Origin: Gordionus sp. m RMFG-2023
Taxonomy: Eukaryota; Nematomorpha; Gordioida; Chordodea; Parachordodidae
Length of the DNA stretch: 64,000 bases
Direction: 5' to 3'
Assembly (NCBI RefSeq): GCF_954871325.1
Contig: NC_088776.1
Location: forward strand, 27,700,508-27,764,507
Shown piece by piece: positions 33,671-44,559 of the stretch (position 1 is the first letter of the stretch; every line of letters begins with the position of its first letter). The notes under the pieces were generated by a model. That model made no database searches. It was not told where the DNA came from and saw only the letters and a program-made list of their open reading frames with translations. The position numbers and the translations under genes are program-made.

Positions 33671-34703
33671 CAAACGAATGATTTTTTATTATTTACAGTT
33701 ATGATATTAAAATTATTTATAGATTTATTAAATGTAGATGCATCCATTTTAAAAATATGTAAAATATGGTAACTTTTGGAATTTTAGATTTTTGATTGAT
33801 TGAATTTTATAATGACGTCAGTATAATTATGATTTTAAAATGTATAAAATAAAAATTCATCTAAATCCTGATTGACATTAAAAAAATTACAACAGTGATG
33901 TTGACTTATTGGAATAAAAAGGTATAAAATGTGAAAGAAATTTCTGCCCCGGCGTGATTTTCATAAACGGCGGCGTTTTCGGCGTAACCAAGGTCGGCCG
34001 AAGCACAGGTCTAGTTATACCCAAACTTTAGCTACAGGGGATAAATGTACTTTGGCCCACATAAAAAACGAGATGGTTAATTTGGAAGGATACAATATAC
34101 AGTCATGCTATGATTCTATATTTTCTCCATCTGAAGATAAAAAAAATTAAAGTTATGTTTGAAAATAGAGAAAATGATCTAAATACATTTGCTCACCTTA
34201 TTTATTGGACCGCCGATATCAAGGGTGCATCTTTATTACTGAAGGTGGAGCATGTGATATAATACAAGAATTAGGCATTTTACAAGGTGGTGATAATCAA
34301 AATATTTTAAGTGATATAATAAATTTCAAAAGTAAAAGCGGCATATTTAATAGCCAAAATAAAATGGAAAATGGTAACTTTCATAATCAGGTTTCGGCAT
34401 CAAGTTGGCCGAATGCGTTTTGCCCCGTTGCCCATTAAGAGAAGTGGCAAATATTTTACTAACATTTCCTAGTTCGACTTCTTCTTCAGAAAGAAATTGA
34501 TCGGTTTGGGGCAATATTCTTACGAAAAACAGAAATCAATTGAAGACTTCTACAGAAAAGTATATTATAACCTGATTGATTAAAAATATTAATGAAAATA
34601 ATAATATTCAATATGAAATGAATTATAGAATAATTTAAAAATATATTATAAAATTTAATATTACATAGATTCATTATAATATTATATATATAAAATAAAG
34701 TTA

Positions 34704-34946
34704 ATATTGGCGTAAAAAACATTTATTTAAATTTGACAATATTTGATCAGTCAAATATCGTATTTGACCTATCCAAATACACAATCCTGAATAATTCCAT
34801 TACTTGTTAAAATATTTCCGGCGATGAATCTACTCCAAACGGAAGTCGCGTGAAATAACAAAGTTCAATAGACGTGATGATCACTAAAAGCTTTCTTACA
34901 ACTTCACAGAGGGTGGCGTATGTCTGGTGTACAATCTTATATTACT
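34704..34946. other. Spacer between the two inverted family B copies
   Basis: About 245 bp that is not repeated in either arm. It includes AATTTGACAATATTTGATCA and a GC-richer stretch near 34,810-34,850. No gene. Confidence 0.6.
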
Positions 34947-36419
34947 TTATTTTGTATATATATAATATTATAATGAATTTATGTAATATTAAATTTTATA
35001 ATATATTTTTTAATTCATTCCATAGTTAATGTTTCGCCCTCTATGGTAGAGTCTATATCCGATTCATATTCAAAATTATTATTTTCCTTAATATTTTTAA
35101 TCAATCTTAAGTTATGATATACTCTTACCAATTTTCCTGTTATAGAAGTCTTCAATCGATTTCTGTTTTTCTTATGAAAATTGCTCGAAACCAGGGATCC
35201 GAACCGTTATTTATAGCGGTTCAGTTTGGCTACGGATCAGTATGTAAAAAATTATAATGGTTACGTTTTGGTTACGATTTTTAAGAAAAAATTATAAAGG
35301 TTCGGTTCAGCTTATTGTAAAAGTTTATAATGGTTCATTACGGTTATAATTTTTTTTTATTGAAGCAACACCATAGTATAATAATTTTAATTATGAATAT
35401 TTTTTAAAATTTTTGCCATCACTAATTTATTTTTATTATAAGCATCTATGAATTTTATATAAAGAAAATATATAAGATTCAAGATAACTCATTTTTAAAT
35501 ATATTATTTGAACGTATAAGCAATATATTTCTAATATAAATGGATTCATATTTGTTCGTTGTGACGATAACACTACAGAAACTAGTGTTGCGGGAACTGC
35601 CAGTATACTATAAGAGCAAGTTTATAATTCTAGATATTCAAATTTTTAGATTCCCAAAATATAAAAACTGATAATTTTTTATCGATCCTTTCAACAATGA
35701 ATCAATAATATTTCTAAGATTATGTTCTTTGTGTGCATTTGAAGTAGCCTTTTTAAATTCCGATTTTGATAATATAATAATTATAAATAACGACGGAGAT
35801 TTGGTAAAATATGTAAATGTAAAAAAAATGAGAGTTATTTCTTTTATTTTTCTTTAAACCGGTTTACCTTTTTTACAAAGGTTCTTTTTAAAAGAATAAG
35901 GTTTATGTTCAGATCCACCAATTCCTTTGAATTTTAATTCATTTGTATTTAAATCAATTTCGGAATTTTTACAATCTTCGGCGCAAACAGTTAAATAAAC
36001 TAAATCAGATCTTTGGGCCCATAGAAGAGCTGGGTGAAGGAGCTGTTCAAGCTTTAAATCTCTCTCCCAAAATCCTACCTTCAGCCTCATCGTGGCGGGG
36101 GAGTGGCAACGTCTTTTGGCGGCTAATGGAGGTCTAAAAGGTTCCCTGTTATCTGGGTCTAGAATAGGATCACCGTCTCCTTGACGGGGTGTAAAAACCA
36201 CTTAAAGAGGTTGATGTCAGGAAGGGCATCCGATTGTAAAAATCTTGCTACAAAATTTCCTTATGGTTACAACAAAGCATGGGCAGGGTACAGTCCAAAG
36301 TACCCCGTGGGCCTCCTCATCCGCCTACGACAAAAAGAAGGATGGGAAACCTGGTGGAACCACTATTCATGAAAATGAAACTTATGACGGCCATAAACGA
36401 CCTGATAAAAAGTGGAGAA

Positions 36420-37721
36420 ACCAGTTTACGGGTGATCGAGTTAGGGTCGCGACATGGAATGTTGGGAGTATTACGGGAAGAGCTGGAGAAGTCGTCGATG
36501 TATTGCACAGAAGGCATATAGATGTGTGCTGCATACAGGAGACTAGATGGAAACCAGAATGATTGGCAAGACTAGCGAAAAGTATAAATTCTTTTGGCAA
36601 AGAGGTAATGATGGTAAGGCTGGAGTTGGGGTATTGGTTGCGGAGAAATTGGTAGACAAAGTAGTCGTAGTGAGAAGACTAGACAACCAGATAATGGTTA
36701 TCAAGATGATTTTTGGTAGAAATCTATATAATATTATCTAGGCATATGTTCATCAGGTTGGAAGAAGGGAAGAAGAGAAAGATATATTTTGGGACAGTCT
36801 ATTGGGGGTGATATTGAGACTGGCAAATGAAGAGGTGAATATCCTGGCTGGTGATCTGAATGGACATGTGGGAGCGGTGAAGGTTATGAAGGAGTACATA
36901 AAGGGTTAAGTTACGGCATGAGAAATTTGGAAGGAGAGAGGATTTTAGATTTTAGTGATGCTATGGATATGATTGTCTGTAATACAATGTTTAAGAAAGA
37001 ATCAGAGAAGCTGGTGACTTATAAGTCGGGTAGTACCAAAAGTGCAGTGGATTACTTGTTATTAAGGAGATGTGATCGATGTATAGTAAAAAATGTGAAA
37101 GTGATACCGGGAGAGGAATGTATAAATCAGCATCGACTAGTTGTAGGAGATCTCACTCTTAAAGGTGCCAAGGTCACTAAAAGAAAGTTTGTCCCAAGGC
37201 TTAAGGTTTGGAAATTGAAGGAGGAGAGTGCTAGACTTCAATTCAATATGGCATTGGCAATTAGGGAGGCGGAGGTGGCACAAGATGGGGTGAATGACAA
37301 GTGGGAAGCCATGAAGAAAGCCTGGATAATGACAACTGAGGAGGTATGTGGATGGACAAAAGGGCCGCCTAGACATAAGGAGACTTGGTGGTGGAACCCG
37401 GAGGTAGCGAAAGCCGTGGATGAGAAACGGAGGTGTTTCAAAGTATGGTATAATAGCAAAGAAAATAGTGATAATGATATTTACAAGATGGCTAAAAGAA
37501 ATGCTAAGAAATTAATAGCGAAGGCTCAAGAAAAAAAAAGACACGAGTTTGCTAAAGAAATGGAATGCGCTGATGGAATTGGAAATATGGTTCGAATGGC
37601 AAAACAGATGTCAAAAAAGAGGCAGGATGTGATAGGTGTAAAGTGTTTGAAAAATATGGAAGGAAAAATGGTGATTGATGGTAGTGGTATTAAGAACACC
37701 TGGAAGATTTACATGAAATGA
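36420..37721 (+). pseudogene. LINE endonuclease (APE type) region
   Basis: Motifs in order: RVRVATWNVGSITGRAGEVV, CCIQETRWKPE, GVLVAEKLVDKVV, ILAGDLNGHVGA, YKSGSTKSAVDYLL and NQHRLVVGDL. These are the N, E, D and H motifs of the APE-like endonuclease that nicks the target, and resemble proteins often labelled craniofacial development protein 2-like. Frame changes occur near 36,540 and 36,740 and a TGA stop ends the frame at 37,721. Confidence 0.9.
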
Positions 37722-37724
37722 CTT

Positions 37725-39443
37725 TTGAATGAGGAAAATGAATGGGATAATAATATTAGTTGTGCAAAGGTAGAAGGTCCAGGGTGTAAATTTAGCAAGG
37801 ACGAGATAAAGAGAGCAGTGAAAAAGATTAAGAAAGGGAAGACATCGGGTTTAACGATGGTGGTATCAGAGATGTTTAAAGGTTCTGATGATTTAGGGAT
37901 TGAATGGTTAATGAATTTAGCCAATCAAATTGTCACAGAAGGTACTATTCCCGAGGACTGGCGAAGAAGTATAATTATTTCAGTATACAAGGGGAAAGGT
38001 GATCCTTTAGATTGTGGGTCTTACAGAGCTATTAAACTCTTGGAACATGCAATGAAAGTATTTGAGAGAGTGTTAGAGAAGCGGTTAAGGGAACAAATTA
38101 AAATTGATGAAATGCAGTTTGGTTTTACATTAGGAAAAGGCACGACAGATGCAATTTTTGTGGTGAGACAAATTCAGGAGAAGTATCTTGCGAAGGAAAA
38201 GAAACTCTATTATGCGTTTGTTGATTTGGAGAAAGCATTTGATAGGGTGCCGCGTGAGATTACTAGATGGGCCTTGAGAAAATCAGGTGTGGAGGAATGG
38301 TTGGTTACCGCAGTGATGGCAATGTATGTTGGAGCACAAACAGCAGCACGGATGGATTATGGTGATAGTGATAGCTTTGAGGTGAGGACTTCATCAAGGA
38401 TCCGTGCTGAGTCCATTATTATTTATCTTAGTAATGGATGTGGTGGCTAGAGAAATGCGTGAAGGACTTCCCTGGGAGATATTATTTGCAGATGACCTTG
38501 TATTAATGGCAAACAGTGAGGGAGAATTGAGGGATAAAGTTAGTAAATGTAAGATGACTATGGAAGCAAAGGGCCTGAAAATGAATGCATCAAAAACAAA
38601 GGTGATGATTGGTGGGGAAAATCTAAAGATGGAGGAATCCGGTAAGTGGGCTTGTGGTGTATGTGGGAAAGGAGTTGCTAGAAATTCTATCCAATGCACC
38701 AGATGCCAGAAATGGGTACATAAAAGATGTAGCGGGAAAAAGGCAGTTTGATGTTAGAAAGAATGACCTTTATTTGTAGAACATGCATGAAAGGGATACA
38801 TAATAATGATAACCTAAAAAATGGTGGTCTGGATATTGGCAATGGGTTAACCCTAGAAAAAGTGGATAAGTTTTGTTATTTAGGTGATATGCTAAACGCA
38901 GATGGTGGTGTAGATTCTGCCATTGTTGCAAGGATCAGACAAGCTTGGAATAAGTTCAGAGAGATGCCGTCTATTCTTACAAATAAAAAAGTTTCTCTGA
39001 AGTTAAAGGGGAAAGTTTACGTAAGCTGTGTGAGGAGTTGTTTAGTTTATGGCGGTGAAACATGGGCAATGAAAGCGACTCACGAAGCCAAATTAGAAAG
39101 AACAGAGATGAGGATGGTTAGATGGATGTGTGGGGTATCTCCGAGAGAGAGAAAAACTAGCAAGGAATTGCGAGCAAGATTAGGTATAGAAATGATTGGT
39201 ATGGTATTGCGACGAAATAGACTAAGATGGTTTGGGCATGTGGAACGTATGACAAGAGATGACTGGGTAAAGAGATGCACAATGATGGAAGTAGGAGGAT
39301 CAAGACCTAGAGGAAGACCCAAGATGGCGTGGACAAATGTGATAGCGGCGGATATGAGAAGCATGAATCTTACAAGTATTGATGCTCAGGACCGTCAAAA
39401 ATGGGAAAGAAAAATCAGAGGGAAAACTGGCCTACCCGGGTAA
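37725..39443 (+). pseudogene. LINE reverse transcriptase with CCHC-like finger
   Basis: Palm and fingers show PEDWRRSIIISVYKGKGDPL, IDEMQFGFTLGKGTTDAIFV, YYAFVDLEKAFDRVPREI, and the catalytic FADDLVLMAN near 38,490-38,520. A finger CGVCGKGVARNSIQCTRCQK followed by WVHKRCS, then KFCYLGDMLNADGGVDSAI and MRMVRWMCGVSPRER, complete the type. The canonical QGSPLSP-like box before the palm is disturbed. Frame changes lie near 38,395 and 38,750. Confidence 0.9.
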
Positions 39444-40669
39444 ACCTTGAAATCGCCATAAAACGGAGAAGAAGATAAAGGTTCTTTTTACTCTTTCAAA
39501 AAATAATTATATCGATTACGGTTCAGATATTTATAAAGGTTTACAATGGTTTCGCGGTTCTTTACGGTTCACTCCGGGTCCCTGCCCCAAACCGACTAAT
39601 TTCTTTCTGAAGAAGTAATCGAACTAGGAAATGTTAGTAAAATATTTGCCACTTCTCTTAATGGGCAAGACGCATTCGGCCAACTCGAGGCCGAAACCTG
39701 ATTGTTTCTTATGGAAATTACCTTCCATATATTTTGGCTATTAAATATGCCGCTTTTACTTCTGAAATTTATTATATCACTTAAAATATTTTGATTATCA
39801 TCATCTTCTAAAATACCTAATTCTTGTATTATATCACATGCTTCATCAAATTCAGTAGTAGTAAGATGCACCCTTGATATTGGCGGTCCAATAAATATGG
39901 TGAGCACATATATTTAGATCATTTTTTCTATTTTCAAACATAACTTTAATTTTATTTCTTCAAATGGAGAAAATATAGAATCATGACATGATTGTATTAT
40001 GAGTTTTTCCAAGTTAAGCATCTCGTTTTACATGGGCCAAAGTACATTTACCCGCTTGCACTTTCAACATTGAGGTAGCTAAAGGTTGAAGTATAGCTAA
40101 AAAATTTTAATTTCGTCCAAAATATTTCTTCACTTAATATATTATTGTTAATTTTTATGGGAAAAATATTACATACAGCTTCTTTAACTGATGCTTTCAG
40201 AGCTTTCTTACATATTTGTATTTGCTTCATACATTTTATTGACGATGCCCATCTTGTTTGGTTAAATGTACTTAATGTATATTGTATATGGGGAAATACT
40301 ACATCTGGTACATGTTTATTCTTGAAAAATTTAACAATCTTTTTATTTATTGATATATGGTAACTGAAGGCGTTCAATCGTTCAAAATCGTGGAAGAATA
40401 ACTGAAATATAATGTTGCGCAACCATAAATATATGATTATAATTAGTCAGATTTTAGAATTCTCCAGGCTGCTTTCATGCGACATTATCGGTAAAGAATA
40501 TACTTTTACCAGATTCAATTCACAAATTACATTTTTAAATTCATGACCCATATAATTTGTCGTATGGCGATTTTACTCATTATTTAAAAATTTGTAGAAT
40601 ACTGGAACAGGCGTCATCACCATAAAATTAATAATACTCACGTTTCTGATGTTGCTCCAGCCATCTGAC

Positions 40670-42550
40670 CAGGCGCGACGCAGGAATTTGGTCTGGGAGG
40701 GTGAATAATAAAATTTTATAAGAAATATTATTGTTAATTAAAAATACTAAGCATAAATTTATTAGGACTAATAACTTTTCTAATACACAATTTTAAATTA
40801 ATGTGAATTACAAAAAAATTATATATTATATAAACCGGCATTGAAAAACTATAAAAATAAAATAAATGTGAATTATAAAATATAAAGTGAATCACTTAAA
40901 TGACCCAAAATTGAAATTTGAACTTTTTGAGCCTTTAAAATATATAAAGTATAAAAAATTTAAATGTTGGACATATAAATTAATACACAAACAGTTTCTT
41001 AGGAATAATTATTTTGTAAGTTTTGAGCTAATTTTTCAATTATCTATCCTTGCTTGGCGTTAAATGCATATGAATACAAAAGATCCAAATCATTCAATCT
41101 ACTTTCAGAAGTTGTATTTCATAGGTATGTTTTTCAGAGACTTGCAGGTCCGACCCCCGAGCCGGACCGTATTTAATTTTTTTAAACATACCCGGGCCGG
41201 GCCCGAAATTTTTTAAAAAAAATATCCTGGCCTAGCTGTATATTTTAAAACCAAATATTTGAAATCGCCATTATTAGCTATAAAAATCAAAAATAAATAT
41301 AATTTATTTTTAAAAAATTTGAGCCGGGCCTGAAAATTTTATTTTCAAAAAAGCCGAGCCGGGTCTGAAAATTTTTTTAAGAAAAATCCAAGCCGAAAAA
41401 ATTTTTAAAAAAAATCTGGGCCGTGCCCTGCAAATGGTACCTCTGCAGGGCTCTGTTATTCTTCTTAAAAAAAGAGAATATTCTCTCATTAGTTTACTAA
41501 TGGGATGAGTTGTTAATATATATATATATATATATAACCATTTTAATACATTAGGAATATAATTTAAAATTGTTTGAAATAAGGCAAAGCATCCATAGCA
41601 TTTTTTGGGACTGTATCAAAGGCATCATAAGATATTTTAACATCTTCATGATAAAAATCTATCAAATATTTTTTTTTCTATCACCATCTGTAATATCTGC
41701 GGATTTGTAAGTGCTGCATGATGAATTAAAAACCATTCATTTATTTGGGTTGTATCTAAGAGAGGGGGCATTTGTTTTATAATACTACTGATCCTATATT
41801 AATATTTTGACGATGAGCTTGCTTGCTCTAAGTCGAGGGGGAGAAATATTAAACATGTACAACTCTGCTTTTGACTCAACAGTAACATATAAAATATGAA
41901 ATTCTTCATCAACATTAGCTTTAATTTCCTTGAATTCTAATAAAATGCTCTCCGCTATTCTCATCTTCTTAATCAAGTCAATGTCATGTTTTTGAAAAGT
42001 ATTACATAAAATAGTTGTATAATTAAATAATACATTCTAATGAAAAAAAAAATTTGGAATAAGTATTGAATTCAATAATTTTCTTTCTTCTGAGAAAATA
42101 TTTCTTTCAAGTCATTGTGATATTTCAGTAGTAGCATTAATAATCGGTTCTTCTAACTCCATAAAAGCTGTTACTGCTTAATGGCGCTTAATGGCGGAGA
42201 CTCGATCTCGTTGGACAAGCTTGCAATTTCTTTCTCCCTGTTGGACAAGGAGTTTCAGAGATAATTATTATTTGACTAGAAATTTAGATAAATAATATGC
42301 CACTAAAATTTGGAAATAATGGGTAAATTACCCCAAGGAAAACTTGAAATCGAAATTAATTGTTAAAATAACTTAGTAGATGAAAGTGATAAATAAATGT
42401 AATTAAATATATATATGAGATAGGAATAAATATTAACAAATATAAATTATTATTAACAATAATATTTTTGAAAAATATAATCAGGCATCTGCATTTTTTG
42501 GCTTGGGGGGTGATTTGTACCCCTGCCCTCCTCCGCTGCGTACGCGCCTG
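40670..42550. mobile_element. hAT element H (CAGGCGCG ends) with exact 8-bp duplication
   Basis: CATCTGAC flanks both sides (40,662-40,669 and 42,551-42,558). Ends are CAGGCGCGACGCAGG and, reversed, CAGGCGCGTACGCAG, a known hAT-type terminus. On the minus strand inside is a DUF4371-like transposase remnant: RIAESILLEFKEIKANVDEE, FHILYVTVESKAELYM. It also holds a nested GC-rich MITE (41,135-41,455). Same family ends occur at 51,567. Non-autonomous now. Confidence 0.93.
41135..41455. mobile_element. GC-rich MITE (CAGAG.C.TGCAG ends), nested in hAT H
   Basis: Ends are CAGAGACTTGCAGG and, reversed, CAGAGCCCTGCAGAGG. Islands such as CCCGGGCCGGGCCC alternate with A/T runs, as in the MITE at 22,482-22,822. 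A partial third relative lies at 61,574-61,625. The flanks do not show a convincing duplication. Confidence 0.7.
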
Positions 42551-43348
42551 CATCTGACACATGATAAGTGAGGAGCTTTATCTATTATATTGCAACTCTC
42601 GCCTCCATGTCCCCTGACGCTTTATCTAAAAGATATTTAGCCAGCTACCTACCCTGGGTAGTAAATAGAACTAATTTTTTTTTAAAATTCTTGGATGTAG
42701 GATTTTCAGTGATTTTGAAAGGTAAATTGCTCGCATATACAGGTTTTGCAAATAATTGACCGAGCTCTATTTTTTCTTTATGATTCATTCTATCTATGAA
42801 ACCGGTTATACAAGATTGAGATATACATTTAACTTGCTTGTAGATTGATCAGAAATAATGGAATCATATTCTCCTGAGTCATAATGCAAAATATTGTCAA
42901 TTTGATAATTATTCTCACTAATTTCACCAAATTCTTCATCAGAGCTAGAAGTATTACAAATAATATTTGTGTGATTTTTTGTCAACGTTGATATTTTGGA
43001 ATTTGAATAAAAAATTTTCCTTAATTATGACAGGGCACATAGTACAGCTGCTTAATAAATGCTCGACCACTTTATCAACGTGGATAATATAGGACATCTT
43101 GTAAAACCTGCATACCACTTTAACTGATTTACCATCACGTACTTGTTGAAAATGTTTCAAAACATGAAACTTTGCCTTGACCATAATCCCTAATATATTA
43201 AAATTTAACTATAAAAGATTTTGATTATTGTAAAATAATCTTAATTATTTTATAATTATCGACCAATTATTTTAAGTATTATATAATATATAATATGTAA
43301 CTTTTTACCAGAATTGAATAAATTATTTATAAATTCAAATATAGCAAG

Positions 43349-43562
43349 TAGTGATGTTAAACGGCTCGTTTGCCGATTTTTTAAAAACGGCTATCAGTAT
43401 CCAGAAAAATAATATGCAAGCCTGAAAATTTTGCTCATAGAAAGAGCAAAGGTCTAGACATATAGTATCGAAATTTCGAGGCTTAGTCAATATTTTTCAA
43501 GAGAATATATTGAGTTAGCCGTTTTTAAAAATATGCTTATAACAAACTGTTTAACAACATTA
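43349..43562. mobile_element. MITE of the TAGTGTTGTTAAAC family with exact 8-bp duplication
   Basis: 214 bp, flanked by ATAGCAAG on both sides (43,341-43,348 and 43,563-43,570). Ends are TAGTGATGTTAAACGG and, reversed, TAATGTTGTTAAACAG. The 8-bp duplication places the family in hAT. Internal text AAAACGGCTATCAG and GAGTTAGCCGTTTTT forms a large hairpin. Confidence 0.93.
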
Positions 43563-43775
43563 ATAGCAAGTGAAGTAAAATAAATGAGAGTTAATATAAT
43601 TTATACTAAGCTAAATATTAAATAAAATCTAAATTTATTAAAAGATAACCAGTGGCGTAGCCAGGATTTATCTATGGGGGGGGGAAGGGGGTTTAAAATT
43701 GGGGGGGGGGGGGCTTCGCTTCTAAACCCTATTTTTAAATTTTGCTAATATTATGTGCTTATTAGTGTCCACTAT

Positions 43776-43998
43776 TAATGTTGTTAAACGGCTCTTTTTG
43801 AGCCGATTTTTAAAAACGACTGACTGAATATTTTATCCTGAATAATATTAAGCAAGACTGAAGATTTTGTTTATAGAAAGAACAAAGGTTTGAACATTTA
43901 TTAGCAAAATCTCAAGGCTTAGGCAATATTTTTCTGGCTAAAATATTGAGTTAGTTGTTTTTAAAAATCGGCTCAAAACGAGCCGTTTAACAACACTA
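43776..43998. mobile_element. MITE of the TAGTGTTGTTAAAC family, inserted in hAT G
   Basis: Ends are TAATGTTGTTAAACGGCTC and, reversed, TAGTGTTGTTAAACGGCTCG. The full inverted ends extend through GAGCCGATTTTTAAAAAC on both sides. Flanks share CACTAT with an offset, so the duplication is imperfect. Confidence 0.85.
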
Positions 43999-44559
43999 CA
44001 CTATACTAGCCAGCATAAATGAAAGAATATTAGTAACAGAATTTTGGCCAAATTTATGGTTAATAAGCGGCTGGAAACATTATTCTAAAAATTTTATCAA
44101 TGTTTAATAAATTGTAATTATCCAGTGTAGAAAGAAGAAAAAAATTTGCCCCCCAAACCTTCCATTTTTATGATCACTCAATATATCTTATTGAGTGTTA
44201 AAAATAATAATTTTAATTAAATTTTGAGAATTTCATTATAGATTTTATTTATTGTTAAAATAATATGGTATAAATAACATCCCTTATTTATTTTAATGAT
44301 AAAATACAATAAAATAAATTTCAAAATGTAGAAATTTTATACAGACTATTATATTAAAAATTTATTGTATACAACTATATTTAAAAAAATATAAGTAATT
44401 CTTGTACGGTATTTAAAAAAAATATAATTTAACAATACAAATGAATCAAAATATAAATAATTCATATTGCAAATGCAATAGTTTTATTAAAAATAGGCAG
44501 AGAATCTAAAATGCAATTAAACATGGAAAGGGCCTTCAAAGCATTTTTTGGCCTCAAAG

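Larger units (their letters stand above)
30996..34012 (-). mobile_element. hAT element D nested in the plus copy of family B
   Basis: The boundaries come from comparing the interrupted plus copy with the minus copy, where TTTTTTAGCTATAC is uninterrupted. Both ends are rich in GCCG: GGTCGGCGCGCGCCGATTTT on the left, and GGCGGCGTTTTCGGCG and GGTCGGCCGAAGCAC on the right. A hAT transposase lies inside on the minus strand. The inverted ends and 8-bp duplication are only roughly visible, so the edges may be off by several bases. Confidence 0.75.
30241..34703 (+). mobile_element. BED-finger hAT element (family B), plus-strand copy, split by another hAT
   Basis: The copy starts with a BED zinc finger (30,261-30,473: WKHFHQVRDGKSVKTVCMFC and HLLSSC) and goes on with QTRWASSIKCV. 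It is broken at about 30,996 by hAT D, resumes at about 34,013 (TLATGDKCTLAHIKNEMVNL, CDIIQELGIL) and ends in SASSWPNAFCP and LTFPSSTSSSERNWSVWG-like text, the dimerisation domain. Several stops and frame changes make it inactive. It is the mirror copy of the element at 34,947-43,260. Its ends were not fixed. Confidence 0.85.
35891..39476 (+). mobile_element. RTE/CFDP2-like non-LTR retrotransposon (LINE), nearly full length
   Basis: About 3.6 kb flanked by the 14-nt direct repeat AAAGGTTCTTTTTA (35,877-35,890 and 39,477-39,490), a good target-site duplication. A leader of about 500 bp is followed by an endonuclease and reverse transcriptase polyprotein. The element ends in a short tail, GAGAAGAAGATAAAG, without a long poly-A. 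About five frame changes or stops interrupt the coding region, so it is inactive but not ancient. Confidence 0.9.
35192..39585. mobile_element. hAT element E (CAGGGATCC ends), itself split by a LINE
   Basis: Ends are CAGGGATCCGAACCG on the left and, reversed, CAGGGACCCGGAGTGAACCG on the right. Flanks CTCGAAAC and CCCCAAAC agree at 6 of 8 bases. The other family B copy keeps the empty site (minus-strand GTTTGGGG followed by CAATATTC), which confirms an 8-bp duplication of GTTTGGGG. Subterminal ACGGTT/GGTTC repeats (TATAATGGTTAC, ATAAAGGTTCGG, TTTACGGTTC) are dense. Without the LINE it is about 0.8 kb and non-coding. Confidence 0.85.
34947..43260 (-). mobile_element. BED-finger hAT element (family B), minus-strand copy, with two nested hATs
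   Basis: From right to left on the minus strand: BED finger (42,954-43,184, KHFQQVRDGKSVKVVC), CITGFIDRMNHKEKIELGQL, then an insertion (40,670-42,550), QTRWASSIKCMKQIQICKKA, ACDIIQELGILEDDDNQNI and CPLREVANILLTFPSSITSS, then a second insertion (35,192-39,585), and the tail near 35,025-35,190. The remaining element text parallels the plus copy in reverse, giving a large imperfect palindrome. It is broken and inactive. Confidence 0.85.

Noticed and set aside
35854-36201. A 115-residue minus-strand frame
   Set aside because: It is antisense to the LINE leader and has no domain of its own.
36317-39364. Minus-strand frames across the LINE
   Set aside because: They are shadows of the plus-strand endonuclease and reverse transcriptase.
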